NCBI RefSeq assembly: GCF_014333525.1
Contig: NZ_JACSCX010000012.1
Span: 1 to 53,769 of the forward strand
DNA: 53,769 nucleotides
Source: Hymenobacter puniceus
GTDB taxonomy: Bacteria > Bacteroidota > Bacteroidia > Cytophagales > Hymenobacteraceae
Direction of reading: 5' to 3'
In this document: positions 1-8,267 of the stretch, piece after piece
Position numbering within the stretch: position 1 is the first letter of the stretch
Layout of the letters: every line of letters begins with the position of its first letter
Program-made: the position numbers and the translations under genes
Notes under the pieces: generated by a model
What the model was told of the DNA's origin: nothing
Databases searched by the model: none
The model's input: only the letters and a program-made list of their open reading frames with translations

Positions 1-77
1 CTGACTGTAGCGCTGGTCGGACGGAACCTGCTGGCCTTCTCGCGCATCCCGCACTTCGACCCCGAGCAGACCTCGTT
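1..77. repeat. Terminal direct repeat (circular closure overlap)
   Basis: The first 77 bases are identical to the last 77 bases of the window (53693-53769). The reading frame of the SusC gene runs through this overlap without a break, so the two ends are the same DNA. The natural explanation is a circular molecule reported with a k-mer overlap at its ends. The unique length would then be 53,692 bp. Confidence 0.95.
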
Positions 78-165
78 CCAGCAAAATCAATTTCAGACAG
101 GCGTCGAGGACATGAGCTACCCAACCACCCGCAACGTGGGCTTGAAACTAAGCGCAAACTTCTAA
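1..165 (+). CDS. SusC/RagA transporter (3' end, continuation across the junction)
   Basis: Codons 1-165 are the last 54 residues of the SusC-type protein that begins at 50639. The frame matches exactly because 53693 (equivalent to base 1) is a first codon position of that gene. The segment ends with a typical SusC C-terminus: a barrel strand with VALVGRNLLAFS, then GLKLSANF and TAA. The SusD-type gene starts 15 bases downstream. Confidence 0.93.
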   Translation: MTVALVGRNLLAFSRIPHFDPEQTSFQQNQFQTGVEDMSYPTTRNVGLKLSANF

Positions 166-180
166 GCCTGCCACCACATC

Positions 181-1629
181 ATGAAACGGAAATTATACAG
201 CATCCTCCTGCTGAGTGCCCTGGCTGGGTTTCTGCCCGCGTGTACGGACGGCTTCGAGGAAATCAACACCAATCCCAACGCGCCGGTCAACGTGCAACCG
301 TCGCTGCTGCTGCGCAAAGTCATCTTCGACTACGGCGAACAGATGTCGTACGAAGCCTTCGTCGCGGGCAACCTGCTGGGGCAGTACTTCACGGCCATCG
401 ACTTCAACCTCTTCGACCGGCACAGCCTGAGCGAACCGCAGTACGGCGGCAACCCCTGGCCTTTTCTATACAGCAACCTGCGGGACAACGAGATTCTGCT
501 GCAAAAAGCGCGCGCCAATCCCGCTTTCGCGGTGTACGAAGGACCGGCCCTGATACTGAAAGCCTACCTCGCCGCCACGCTGACGGACCTGTACGGCGAC
601 GTGCCTTACAGCCAAGCGTTGCAGGGCCGCGCGGGGGTGATTACGCCGGCCTACGACAGTCAGGAGTCTATCTACACGGCCCCCGGCGGCATCCTCGACA
701 ACCTGGACAAGGGCATCGCCTCCATCAATAACTACCGAGGTACTACGGCCCTCGAAGGGGATGTCCTCTACAATGGCAACCTCAGCAAATGGGTAAAATT
801 TGCCAACTCGGTCAAGATTAAGTGCCTGATGCGCGTATCGCGCAAGGTGAACGTGCAGGCTGCCTTGCAAGCCGTTGTGACCGGCGGCAATTACATCCGC
901 ACAAATGCGGACAATGCCGCCTTTCGGTTCTCGCTGGCGCAGCCCAACAATTTCCGCATGTCGACCGCCCGCATCGGGGACTTCAACCTGTTCATCATGT
1001 CCAAAACCAGCGAGGAGCTGCTCACGGGACTGAGCGACCCCCGGATAGCTACGTATTTCCGGCCCACGGCGGCCAATCCGAGTACCTACCAAGGGCTGCT
1101 GAACGGCCCCGATGCCTCCAGGCTCTCCATTTCGTTGGCCAATTACTCCCTTACGGGAACCATCTTTCGGGAAAGCTCGGACCGTTTATCCGCCAACTAC
1201 CTGACCGCGGGCGAAACCAGTTTCTGGCTCGCCGAAGCCGCCGAGCGGAACCTGATAACCGCAGCGGCGCGGACCTTGTATGAGCAAGGCATTACCCAGT
1301 CGTTTGAGTACTGGGGAACGGGCCTGCCCGCCAGCTACCTCACCAGCAGCCGGGTGGCGTACGGTCAGAACGGCCAGAACCCCATCGAGCAGATAGTAAC
1401 GCAGAAATGGCTGGGCAACATCAACAATGGCTACGAAGGCTGGACCGAGTACCGCCGGACGGGTTTTCCTCGCTTGAAAACGGTTTCCGCTAGCCTCAAC
1501 AACGGGCTGATTCCCGTTCGCATGCCCTACCCCGCCACGGAAAGTGCCCTGAACGCGGTGCAGTACAAAATAGCGGCCGACAACACCCAAAACAACAGCG
1601 TCAACGCCCCCGTGTGGTGGGCCCGCTGA
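181..1629 (+). CDS. SusD/RagB-family nutrient-binding outer-membrane lipoprotein
   Basis: The 482-residue protein starts with a lipoprotein signal: a charged start, a hydrophobic core and a lipobox LPAC with the lipidated cysteine at residue 21. The following sequence (FEEINTNPNAP) is typical of the SusD-like type 2 branch. The remainder looks like the TPR-rich SusD fold (for example GDVPYSQAL and WLAEAAERNL). SusD proteins form the lid over the SusC barrel at the cell surface and capture the ligand. The gene lies 15 bp after the SusC stop and 9 bp before the symporter, so one transcript is expected. The ligand cannot be read from the sequence. Confidence 0.93.
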   Translation: MKRKLYSILLLSALAGFLPACTDGFEEINTNPNAPVNVQPSLLLRKVIFDYGEQMSYEAFVAGNLLGQYFTAIDFNLFDRHSLSEPQYGGNPWPFLYSNLRDNEILLQKARANPAFAVYEGPALILKAYLAATLTDLYGDVPYSQALQGRAGVITPAYDSQESIYTAPGGILDNLDKGIASINNYRGTTALEGDVLYNGNLSKWVKFANSVKIKCLMRVSRKVNVQAALQAVVTGGNYIRTNADNAAFRFSLAQPNNFRMSTARIGDFNLFIMSKTSEELLTGLSDPRIATYFRPTAANPSTYQGLLNGPDASRLSISLANYSLTGTIFRESSDRLSANYLTAGETSFWLAEAAERNLITAAARTLYEQGITQSFEYWGTGLPASYLTSSRVAYGQNGQNPIEQIVTQKWLGNINNGYEGWTEYRRTGFPRLKTVSASLNNGLIPVRMPYPATESALNAVQYKIAADNTQNNSVNAPVWWAR

Positions 1630-1638
1630 TACCCCCGT

Positions 1639-2994
1639 ATGAGCACAACCCTTTTGCAGTGGATGTTGGTCCTGGCGTCCAGCATCACGCTGTTTTTCGT
1701 GTCCCCGCTGTCCCGGACCGCGGCCGAATTTTTCCGAGGAGCCCGCAAAGAGCGCACCCCCAATGCTGTTTTTCTGACGAGTAGCCTGGTTATCTCCTGG
1801 CTGTTTGCCAAGTCGATTACCAACGCCGCCAACCTGGGCCAAAGCTTCGGGCTGGTGGGGGGCGTGGCCTACGCAGGGTATTACCTCTCGTTTCTGGTGG
1901 CCGGCTTTGTCATCGTGTCCATGCGCAACAAAGGGGGCTACCGCAGCATCCACCACTTTCTGGAGTCGAAGTATGGCGCGGGCGCGGTAGTCGTCTTCAC
2001 CTGCCTGATTATCATTCGGCTGTACAACGAAATCTGGTCCAACACCATCGTTATCGGCTCTTATTTCGGCGCGCAGGGTACATCCGCTTACTACGTCGCC
2101 ATTGTGGTGTTCACCCTGCTGACGCTGGCCTACACGCTCAAGGGCGGCATGAGCAGCTCGATTATGACCGACGTCATTCAGCTCTCGCTCTTTGTGGTGT
2201 TGCTCACGGTTATTCTGGGCTTTATCCTTCCGCAGTACGGGGGCAGCCTGAAGCCCTTTCTGAGCAGCGGGGAATGGACCTTGGGGCAGGGGGTCGATTT
2301 GCTGCTGGTGGCGTTGGTGCAGTGTTTCAGCTACCCCTTTCACGACCCGGTGCTCACCGACCGGGGGTTTATCGCCGATACGCGCACGACGCTGCGGTCG
2401 TACCTCTGGGCGGCGGTTATCGGCTCGGGCTGCATCCTCTTTTTTAGCTTCGTGGGCATCTTCGCCAAGCTCAACGCCCTGACCGGCGAAGCCCCGGTGG
2501 CCGTGGCGCGGTACTTCGGGGTGCCCATGCTGCTGCTGATGAACCTCATCATGGTTACCTCGGCCTCGTCGACCCTCGATTCGGCCATGGCCGCGTTCTC
2601 CAAACTAGTCAGCATTGACTTGAGCAAAGCGGCCGAACCCAGCGTATCAAGAGGACGGTGGGCCATGGTGGTGTTGACGGTACTGGGCACCGTCCCGGTG
2701 TTTTTCAACCCCGCTATTCTGTCGGCTACTACCATCAGCGGCACGCTGGTGCTGGGGCTGGCACCCGTGTTTTTGTTTTGGAACGTGCCCGTCCCGCGCC
2801 TTGCCTTTCACCTGGCGGTCGTGGGAGGTCTGGTGTTGGGCGGTTTGCTAACGCTGTTTCCCCTGCCCGATACCCTGCACCTGGGCGACGGCAAATACGG
2901 GGCGCTGCTCAGCACGAACCTGATGACGTCGGCTTTCTGTTTCGGGGTGTTCGGGCTCTGTATGCTTCTCCCCAAAAAGCCCCATCATGGATAG
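1639..2994 (+). CDS. Sodium:solute symporter (SSS)-like inner-membrane permease
   Basis: This 451-residue protein is very hydrophobic, with about 12-13 predicted membrane segments. It carries features I associate with the SSS family: an early AKSITNAANLGQSFG segment, YTLKGGMSSSIMTDVIQ in the middle (the Tyr-Thr-x-x-GG-x-x-x-x-x-x-x-D-x-x-Q pattern of sodium symporters), and SSTLDSAMAAFSKL later. It would carry the imported compound across the inner membrane using a sodium gradient. It follows susD by 9 bp and overlaps the phosphoesterase gene by 8 bases, showing translational coupling. Pairing of SusCD with a dedicated symporter suggests a small soluble product is imported. Substrate unknown. 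Confidence 0.8.
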   Translation: MSTTLLQWMLVLASSITLFFVSPLSRTAAEFFRGARKERTPNAVFLTSSLVISWLFAKSITNAANLGQSFGLVGGVAYAGYYLSFLVAGFVIVSMRNKGGYRSIHHFLESKYGAGAVVVFTCLIIIRLYNEIWSNTIVIGSYFGAQGTSAYYVAIVVFTLLTLAYTLKGGMSSSIMTDVIQLSLFVVLLTVILGFILPQYGGSLKPFLSSGEWTLGQGVDLLLVALVQCFSYPFHDPVLTDRGFIADTRTTLRSYLWAAVIGSGCILFFSFVGIFAKLNALTGEAPVAVARYFGVPMLLLMNLIMVTSASSTLDSAMAAFSKLVSIDLSKAAEPSVSRGRWAMVVLTVLGTVPVFFNPAILSATTISGTLVLGLAPVFLFWNVPVPRLAFHLAVVGGLVLGGLLTLFPLPDTLHLGDGKYGALLSTNLMTSAFCFGVFGLCMLLPKKPHHG

Positions 2995-3820
2995 TTCACT
3001 CCCCCAAGACCTCGGCACGCAAAGCGGCCGGCTGCTCGTGTTCGGAGGGCCCTACTCGAACCTCCAGGCCTTGGAGGCGCTCAAGGCCATTGCCGACCAG
3101 CTGCAGATTCCAGCTGGCAACATCATCTGCACCGGCGACATCGTGGGCTACTGCGCCCAACCCGAAGCCTCGGTGCAGTTTGTGAAAGACTGGGGCGTGC
3201 ACGCCATTCAGGGCAATGTGGAACAGAACATCATCCGGGGCGAAGACGACTGCGGCTGCAACTTCGCCGAGGGCAGCCGGTGTGACCTGTTGTCCCGCGC
3301 CTGGTTTCCCTACGCGGTGCGGAGCCTATCGGCCGGCTCGGTCGCCTGGCTGAGCACCCTGCCGCTCCAGCTGTCTTTCCGGTACGCGGGCAAGGCGGTG
3401 GCCGTGCTGCACGGGGCGTCCACCGGCATCGCCGATTTTGTGTTCGCTTCTACCCCCTGGCCGGTGAAAGAAATCAGCTTTGCCGCTACCGGGGCCGAGG
3501 TGATACTGGCCGGCCACGCCGGAATACCCTTTGTCGATGCGCGTGCGGGGCACTGCTGGCTCAACGCGGGCGTGATTGGGATGCCCGCCAACGATGGCAC
3601 CCCGCGGGTATGGTACCTGCTGCTCGATGATACCAATGGCCGGTTTAGCTACACCTTTCACGCCTTTACCTACGACAACGGCAGGGCTCATCAGTTAATG
3701 CGGGCCAATGGGCTCCCCGACTCCTATGCGCACACGCTCCTAACGGGCATCTGGGATAACTGCGAAATTTTGCCAGCGGCAGAGAAGACTTTACAGGGCC
3801 ATCCCGTTACGCTGCATTAG
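2987..3820 (+). CDS. Divergent metallophosphoesterase-family protein
   Basis: The 277-residue protein resembles ApaH/YfcE-type calcineurin-like phosphoesterases. GDIVG (50-54), a GNVE motif (76-79), VLHGAS, AGHAGIPF and a final GVIGMPANDGTPRVWY are in the expected order. The first metal motif, usually D-x-H, is replaced by GGPYSN (20-25), and the last GHxH is GHAG, so two usual metal ligands are missing. I recall a bacterial subfamily with the same GGPYSN and DDCGC signatures (87-91 here), so this is probably subfamily-typical rather than decay. There is no signal peptide, so it should be cytoplasmic. It is last in the SusCD-symporter operon and overlaps the symporter stop by 8 bases. It may act on a phosphorylated imported compound, which is inference. 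Confidence 0.75.
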   Translation: MDSSLPQDLGTQSGRLLVFGGPYSNLQALEALKAIADQLQIPAGNIICTGDIVGYCAQPEASVQFVKDWGVHAIQGNVEQNIIRGEDDCGCNFAEGSRCDLLSRAWFPYAVRSLSAGSVAWLSTLPLQLSFRYAGKAVAVLHGASTGIADFVFASTPWPVKEISFAATGAEVILAGHAGIPFVDARAGHCWLNAGVIGMPANDGTPRVWYLLLDDTNGRFSYTFHAFTYDNGRAHQLMRANGLPDSYAHTLLTGIWDNCEILPAAEKTLQGHPVTLH

Positions 3821-3981
3821 AGATTATCGCTACCATTAAGCAGCAATTGCGCTAAGCAATAAAGCATTGTTTATCAGCGCGTTCTGTTAGTGTTCTAGCA
3901 AATGTACATTATGCGATGTAAGTAGTAATCAGCTCAGAAGTAGGCTATAATATCTGACTGACTGCCTTTCATCACCTTCTC
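3821..3981. other. Intergenic region after the nutrient operon
   Basis: About 160 bases between the phosphoesterase stop and the ISKra4-type remnant. The sequence is AT-richer than the operon. I see no gene and no convincing stem-loop terminator. The left boundary of the insertion sequence must lie in or near here, but I could not define an inverted repeat. Confidence 0.4.
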
Positions 3982-5218
3982 ATGAATCAATTAGCCACCC
4001 ACTGGGGGCCTGATGAGATGATGAAACGCTTACCGCAATTTTTCGCCCCGTTGTAACGAGAACCCCAAAACCTTGTTCGGCAACGTGACGGTCGATAGCC
4101 CGCGCTACTACTTGCCGCCCACCGAGGCGGGACCGAAGAGCTTCAGTCCCCTGCAGCACCTATTTCCGCAGCATGTGACGCCGGAATTGCTGTACCTGGA
4201 AACCAAGTGGGCCAGCCTGATTCCCTACCAGAAAACGGCCGATTTACTTCACGATGTGCTGCCCCTGAGTGCGAAGCTCACAGGCACAACCATCCAGCAG
4301 CACCTGCACGCGGTGGTCACGGCGCAGGAGCAGCAACTGGCCCCGGAAGTGGCCACTTTTCACGGTAGTTCTCAACTTGAACGCGAAGCCTTACCTCGTC
4401 CGGCGCGTACCCTAGTGGTCGGTCTTGACGGCGGCTACGTCCGGCACTGGCATAAAAAAGGCTGTTTTGAGGTCATTGTCGGCAAGAGTATTCCCGCCGA
4501 AGGAGCCGCCAAATGCTTCGGCTTCGTGCAGGAAGTCGATGCCAAGCCGCGTCGGCGCGTGTTTGAGGTGCTGCGTTCGCAGGGGCTGCAGGCCAATCAG
4601 GCGGTAGAATTCTTCACGGACGGCGCCGCGGTTCTGCGGTCGCTGACCAGCTACCTGAGTGCGGAGTCCACGCACATCCTGGACTGGTTTCACCTGACCA
4701 TGCGCCTGACGGTGCTGCAGCAATACGCGCTGGGATTCGCTCAGGTCGACGCGGCCAGTGGCAAAGCACTGCAAGACCGCTTGATCAGCATCAAATGGCA
4801 CCTCTGGCACGGCAACGCCGAGCGGGCCCTGGAAAAAATACTGGACTTGGACGATATCCTGACCACGCACCAAGACGACCCGCTGGTGGCCAAGAAATAC
4901 AGCAAGTGCAAGCCATTGGCCCGGCTACTGGCTGATTTTCACACCTATGTGGAGCAAAACAGCGGCTTCATCGTGGACTACTCGGAGCGCCATCACTACG
5001 GCGAACGGGTGTCTACTGGCTTTGTGGAGTCGGCGGTGAACCAAGTGCTGGCCAAGAGAGTGGTAAAGCGACAGCAGATGCAGTGGACCAAAAAGGGCGC
5101 GCACCTGCTTGTGCAGGCCCGCACCAAGGTGCTCAACGAGGACTGGGAAGACTGTTTCCGGCAGCAGTATCTCGGCTTCCGGTCAGTGCCAGCGGAACCG
5201 ATGCAGATGGCCCCTTAG
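3982..5218 (+). pseudogene. ISKra4-family transposase, N-terminus disrupted
   Basis: From 4073 a 381-codon open frame encodes the main part of an ISKra4-type DDE transposase: FGNVTVDSPRYYLPP, then VVGLDGGYVRHWHKKG, FFTDGAAVLRSL, ILDWFHLTMRL and a C-terminal GFVESAVNQVLAKRVVKRQQ. The family N-terminus is missing from this frame. A separate short frame from the ATG at 3982 (MNQLATHWGPDEMMKRLPQFF, cited from its start) stops at 4053-4055, just before the long frame becomes coding. The simplest reading is one gene broken by a frameshift or small deletion near 4050. The start at 4073 would be a TTG and is probably artificial. Terminal repeats were not found. The element sits downstream of the nutrient operon. 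Confidence 0.75.
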
Positions 5219-5248
5219 CCCCACTGCCCCACACTTTTTGATGCTCTC

Positions 5249-5420
5249 CTACGCGCTGGGCGCGACCTGCAGCACTTGGCAGAGCTGGCGCACGGGCGCT
5301 TGGCCCGTGCGCTGGGCGATGTGCTGATAGGTACTCACCGCGTCGGCTGGCCGAAGATGACCAAGGCTTTTTTTAAAATATCCAGCTCCTGCTCGGCCCG
5401 TTTGAGGCGTGGGGTGGTCG
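5249..5420 (-). pseudogene. IS3-family remnant (orfA end plus orfB start)
   Basis: On the minus strand, LKRAEQELDILKKALVIFG ends the orfA-type frame with TGA at 5335-5337. A GTG start at 5338 overlaps it and begins an orfB-like sequence (VSTYQHIAQRTGQAPVRQL), interrupted by TAG at 5249-5251. The overlap of orfA stop and orfB start is standard for IS3 elements, and the motifs match the better-preserved IS3 copy just to the right. Only about 170 bp survive, so it is inactive. It lies head to head with the plus-strand copy at 5461. Confidence 0.7.
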
Positions 5421-5460
5421 GCTAAATCTGGACAGTGTAGGGTGGTATCTTTCCTTCGTC

Positions 5461-5769
5461 ATGAAAGACACGTCAAAACCCGACAAACGCCGCAAGTATG
5501 ATGCGGCCTTTCGCGCCGAAGCCCTACGCTTGGCCGAGCAAAGCCGCTCGACCCAAGCTGCGGCCCGGGCGCTCAACATCGACCCGAAGCGCATCTACCA
5601 GTGGCAGAAAGCGGCCCAAACGCCAGCCGCGGCCACGTTAGGGCCTGCGCTGGACCCGGCCACGGCCGCCGAGCTGCGCCAGCTGCGGGCCCTGGCCCGG
5701 CAGCTGGCACAGGAACTGGAGATGTTAAAAAAAGCCATCGCCATCTTCTCGCAGACGCCGGCCCAATGA
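5461..5769 (+). CDS. IS3-family transposase OrfA
   Basis: This 102-residue protein has the N-terminal helix-turn-helix of IS3 OrfA (DKRRKYDAAFRAEALRLAEQ, then ALNIDPKRIYQWQKA). A leucine-rich C-terminal helix follows (LRALARQLAQELEMLKKAIAIF) of the kind that mediates oligomerization. Its stop overlaps the orfB start at 5766, as expected for frameshift-coupled IS3 genes. The partner orfB is truncated, so the element cannot transpose by itself. OrfA looks intact but is probably a relic. Confidence 0.85.
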   Translation: MKDTSKPDKRRKYDAAFRAEALRLAEQSRSTQAAARALNIDPKRIYQWQKAAQTPAAATLGPALDPATAAELRQLRALARQLAQELEMLKKAIAIFSQTPAQ

Positions 5770-5900
5770 GCCATTATCGCTTCATCGCCGCCGAGCGCGG
5801 CCACTACCCTGTGCGCCAACTTTTCCAGGTGCTGGGCGTGCCAGCCAGTGGCTTTTACGCTTGGCAGGCCGAGCAGCAGTGGGTGTCGTTAAACAAATAG
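5766..5900 (+). pseudogene. IS3-family OrfB, truncated after about 38 codons
   Basis: The ATG at 5766 begins MSHYRFIAAERGHYPVRQLF, a typical OrfB N-terminus, and runs through a GVPASGFYAWQAE segment. At 5881 the sequence enters the inverted repeat of a different element, and the frame stops at 5898-5900. The DDE integrase core is absent. After the inserted element (from 6154) I see no continuation of orfB, so insertion was accompanied or followed by deletion. Confidence 0.8.
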
Positions 5901-6153
5901 GGGAGAACCTCCGACTCGGACGCCCAGCAGCTTGAATGCTGCTGATAAGGCATAAATGCGTCGTAAGAGTAGCGAGGGATGATAGTGTTACACGCTCCTT
6001 ACTACAATCAAAGGAGGGTAGCGAAAATGAGCGGTAAGACTATAGATTTGCTCTCGTTTCGAGTAAAAGGCTATCTATCAAAGTTCTAATCGCTGAAATT
6101 GCGCGGTTGTGCCGATGAGTCGGAGGTTCTCTCCTATTTGTTTAACAACACCC
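5881..6153. mobile_element. MITE-like element with 37-bp terminal inverted repeats
   Basis: Bases 5881-5917 (starting GGGTGTCGTTAAAC) and 6117-6153 are inverted copies with two mismatches over 37 bp. The 273-bp element encodes no transposase. It holds a short open frame after an AAAGGAGGG ribosome-site-like sequence (starting MSGKTIDLLSF, 20 codons), which could be the leftover start of a transposase with the middle deleted. It interrupts the IS3 orfB. No clear target duplication is visible. This fits a non-autonomous derivative of a full-length insertion sequence with the same ends. Confidence 0.75.
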
Positions 6154-6256
6154 AGAGGAGGGCAACTCCTGTTGCCAGGGCTTTACTAATTGCGGCACCA
6201 GCTTAGGGCTAGTTCAAAATAAAACACACAATCAGTATATTACTGGGTTCAGAAGT

Positions 6257-6663
6257 TTAAGGATTAGATATGATTCCCCCTGTACTTTGATCCAAAACTT
6301 GTATTTCCCTGGTACCTTTTTCAGACAAATACTTGTATTCCTCTGAAAAAGGAATTTTATCTAATATAATTTCCCAAACGGGATACCCAGAATTATATCT
6401 TATAGGAGAGTTGAAAATATAATCTCGTTCTTTTTTGAAAAGAAAATTATGTTAGCCTTTTTTCCAATAACATTTGCAGGAATTATAAAAACACTATCAT
6501 TTAGTCTTTTTGGCTTTACCTCAAACTTTCCAAAATCAAACAGCATTTTGTCTATTTTTATATGACTATCATCTTGATACATTCTCATTGTTATGTGAAT
6601 GTCTGCAACTGGTTTTTGAAGACATAAGAATATGGCAAGAAAAAAACTCTCCATCTTACTCAA
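6257..6663 (-). pseudogene. Small companion of the RHS gene, frameshifted (possible immunity or secreted protein)
   Basis: The start at 6663 overlaps the RHS stop by 4 bases. The first 87 codons read MSKMESFFLAIFLCLQKP and onwards, with a hydrophobic N-terminal stretch like a signal or membrane segment. That frame ends at 6400, but a neighbouring frame continues without a stop to 6257 with good-looking protein (RYNSGYPVWEIILDKIPF, LSEKGTREIQVLDQSTGG). Adding one base in the run of six T (6431-6436; six A on the coding strand) would join the two into about 135 residues. This is either a homopolymer error or a real inactivating frameshift. Position after an RHS tip suggests an immunity gene, but no family is recognised. 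The region is AT-rich compared with most of the plasmid. Confidence 0.55.
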
Positions 6664-8225
6664 GGATTTATAGTTCTAAATTCGTGCAGAGGAAATGTTG
6701 CTATTGGGGTTTTAGAGGTGCCATTATAAATATAAACTTTTTTATCTTCTGCTCCTATTACATAGGAGTTTCCAGGATAGCTTTGAGCCTGGTTGTAATC
6801 TACTACAGGAGTTGGCGACTGTCTAAAACTTCCTTTTGATCCAACAACACTAAATGTAGAGGAAGTGGGATCCTGCGGCAGCCCGGTTGATGCAACACCT
6901 TTTGGATGCACATGAAAACCACCTTCTATATTCTCTATTCGATCTTTTGCAGGGTTGGCACGGATTGCTAAATCAATTGATGCCATTCCATCAGTCAGCG
7001 GATCTTTTTTAGATCCTGGCTTTGCAGCTGTAACTTCATCTTGGCCATCCATAGTTGTGCCATAAAAACCGCCTTCTTCATGAAATCCTCCTGCATCGTC
7101 ATCCCCTTTGAATTCATCTTGCCGATTAGTGTTTTTACTATTAGATCTATCAACTGCTTCTCCCATTTGTTGATGCTGATTAAAACTTGGAAGCTTCAAT
7201 GCTGAGTTTACTACACTTGCATCTGCTACAATACCTCCCGAATTTTTTAGCTCTTTTACGGTATTTTTATCTGCTACCACATACATCTTATGATCTTTTA
7301 TATTATCTGTGCCAATTAGATTTCCTTTCTGATCATATAAATCCCCTGGCGCCATTCCATCTAAATCCAAGAAGCGTAACGGATTATTGAAACTGAAGTT
7401 GTAAGGTGACCAACGACGCATAGCGTCTGCTAAGGGATCTATGCTATTCCAGCGCCCCAGTTGCGGATCATACATTCTGGCGCCGTAATCGAGCCAGTTC
7501 AGCCCAAAGTCCCCCTGCTTCTCCTTGCCGTTGTACTGGAATTTTGCGTCCGGCTCACCAGCATCCTCAATACCCTCGAGGTTAAGTCCCCAAGGGTCAT
7601 AGTGATTTTCCTGCATTTTTTGATCATCAATAAGCCGTACGGCTACGTCGTCAAAATAAGCAGGTGTTCCACTCTCGTTTATAACTGAGACTTTTACAAA
7701 ACCGGCCGAATCAGCTCTCATACCCGTTTTCAAGTGCTGCCAACTGTCTGTGGTGGTGCATTGCAATGGTACTGTACGAGATGCTATCAACTGACTGTCG
7801 CAGTTGAACAACTCGAAGTGGAGAAATGCTTTGGGCAACTCGTCCTGCTTAGGTTTGAAGAGCTGCGGTACTAGACTTATGCTGGCCCCTAGATAAGGCA
7901 ACCAGCGCCGGGGGGGGGACACGCCCTGCTTTTGATCACTACCGAGCACACCGGGGCCACCAGTCACGACGGCTCCCGCGACAACCGCCCCACGCCGCCA
8001 GAAGCGGCCGGAAGCGGCCGTGTGGTCATATCGACCGTACGCTTCGGCCCGGATGCTGTCACCGGCTTGCACAGCCCAACGGATACTGGGGCCTACGCGG
8101 CGGCCTTCCGCAGCAGACAGACGGGCTACGTAGTCGCCTGTGCGCGCGTGTTGCCCGTCGCGTTGTCGTGCCTCGCCTACATGTTCGAAAGTATGTTCTT
8201 CCTCCGCGGCGTTAGACGGCTCCAT
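6660..8225 (-). CDS. RHS-repeat core protein fragment with JAB-like C-terminal domain
   Basis: The 521-residue frame contains the RHS-associated core: YNGKEKQGDFGLNWLDYGAR, then MYDPQLGRWNSIDPLAD and FNNPLRFLDLDG. This is the conserved end of RHS/YD proteins, where the variable tip begins. The variable C-terminus contains GGFHVHPKG (HVHP at 438-441), a later Asp (476) and VIGAEDKKVYIYN, resembling JAB/MPN metallopeptidase-like domains seen at RHS tips; this match is tentative. The N-terminal part (AEEEHTFEHV, IRWAVQAGDSIRAEAYGRYD) is an upstream RHS segment, but the frame is closed by TGA at 8268-8270, so the usual large N-terminal shell is missing. It is thus an orphan or truncated tip. Tip and companion gene are AT-rich, a sign of transfer. 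Confidence 0.75.
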   Translation of the reverse strand: MEPSNAAEEEHTFEHVGEARQRDGQHARTGDYVARLSAAEGRRVGPSIRWAVQAGDSIRAEAYGRYDHTAASGRFWRRGAVVAGAVVTGGPGVLGSDQKQGVSPPRRWLPYLGASISLVPQLFKPKQDELPKAFLHFELFNCDSQLIASRTVPLQCTTTDSWQHLKTGMRADSAGFVKVSVINESGTPAYFDDVAVRLIDDQKMQENHYDPWGLNLEGIEDAGEPDAKFQYNGKEKQGDFGLNWLDYGARMYDPQLGRWNSIDPLADAMRRWSPYNFSFNNPLRFLDLDGMAPGDLYDQKGNLIGTDNIKDHKMYVVADKNTVKELKNSGGIVADASVVNSALKLPSFNQHQQMGEAVDRSNSKNTNRQDEFKGDDDAGGFHEEGGFYGTTMDGQDEVTAAKPGSKKDPLTDGMASIDLAIRANPAKDRIENIEGGFHVHPKGVASTGLPQDPTSSTFSVVGSKGSFRQSPTPVVDYNQAQSYPGNSYVIGAEDKKVYIYNGTSKTPIATFPLHEFRTINP

Positions 8226-8267
8226 TCCAGCTGTACGTTGCTGCGAATTATTGCCTTCGTCGCGAAA

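Noticed and set aside
1186..2343. Minus-strand open frame (385 codons) opposite SusD and the symporter
   Set aside because: His/Gln/Gly-rich shadow spanning two real plus-strand genes, without any domain pattern.
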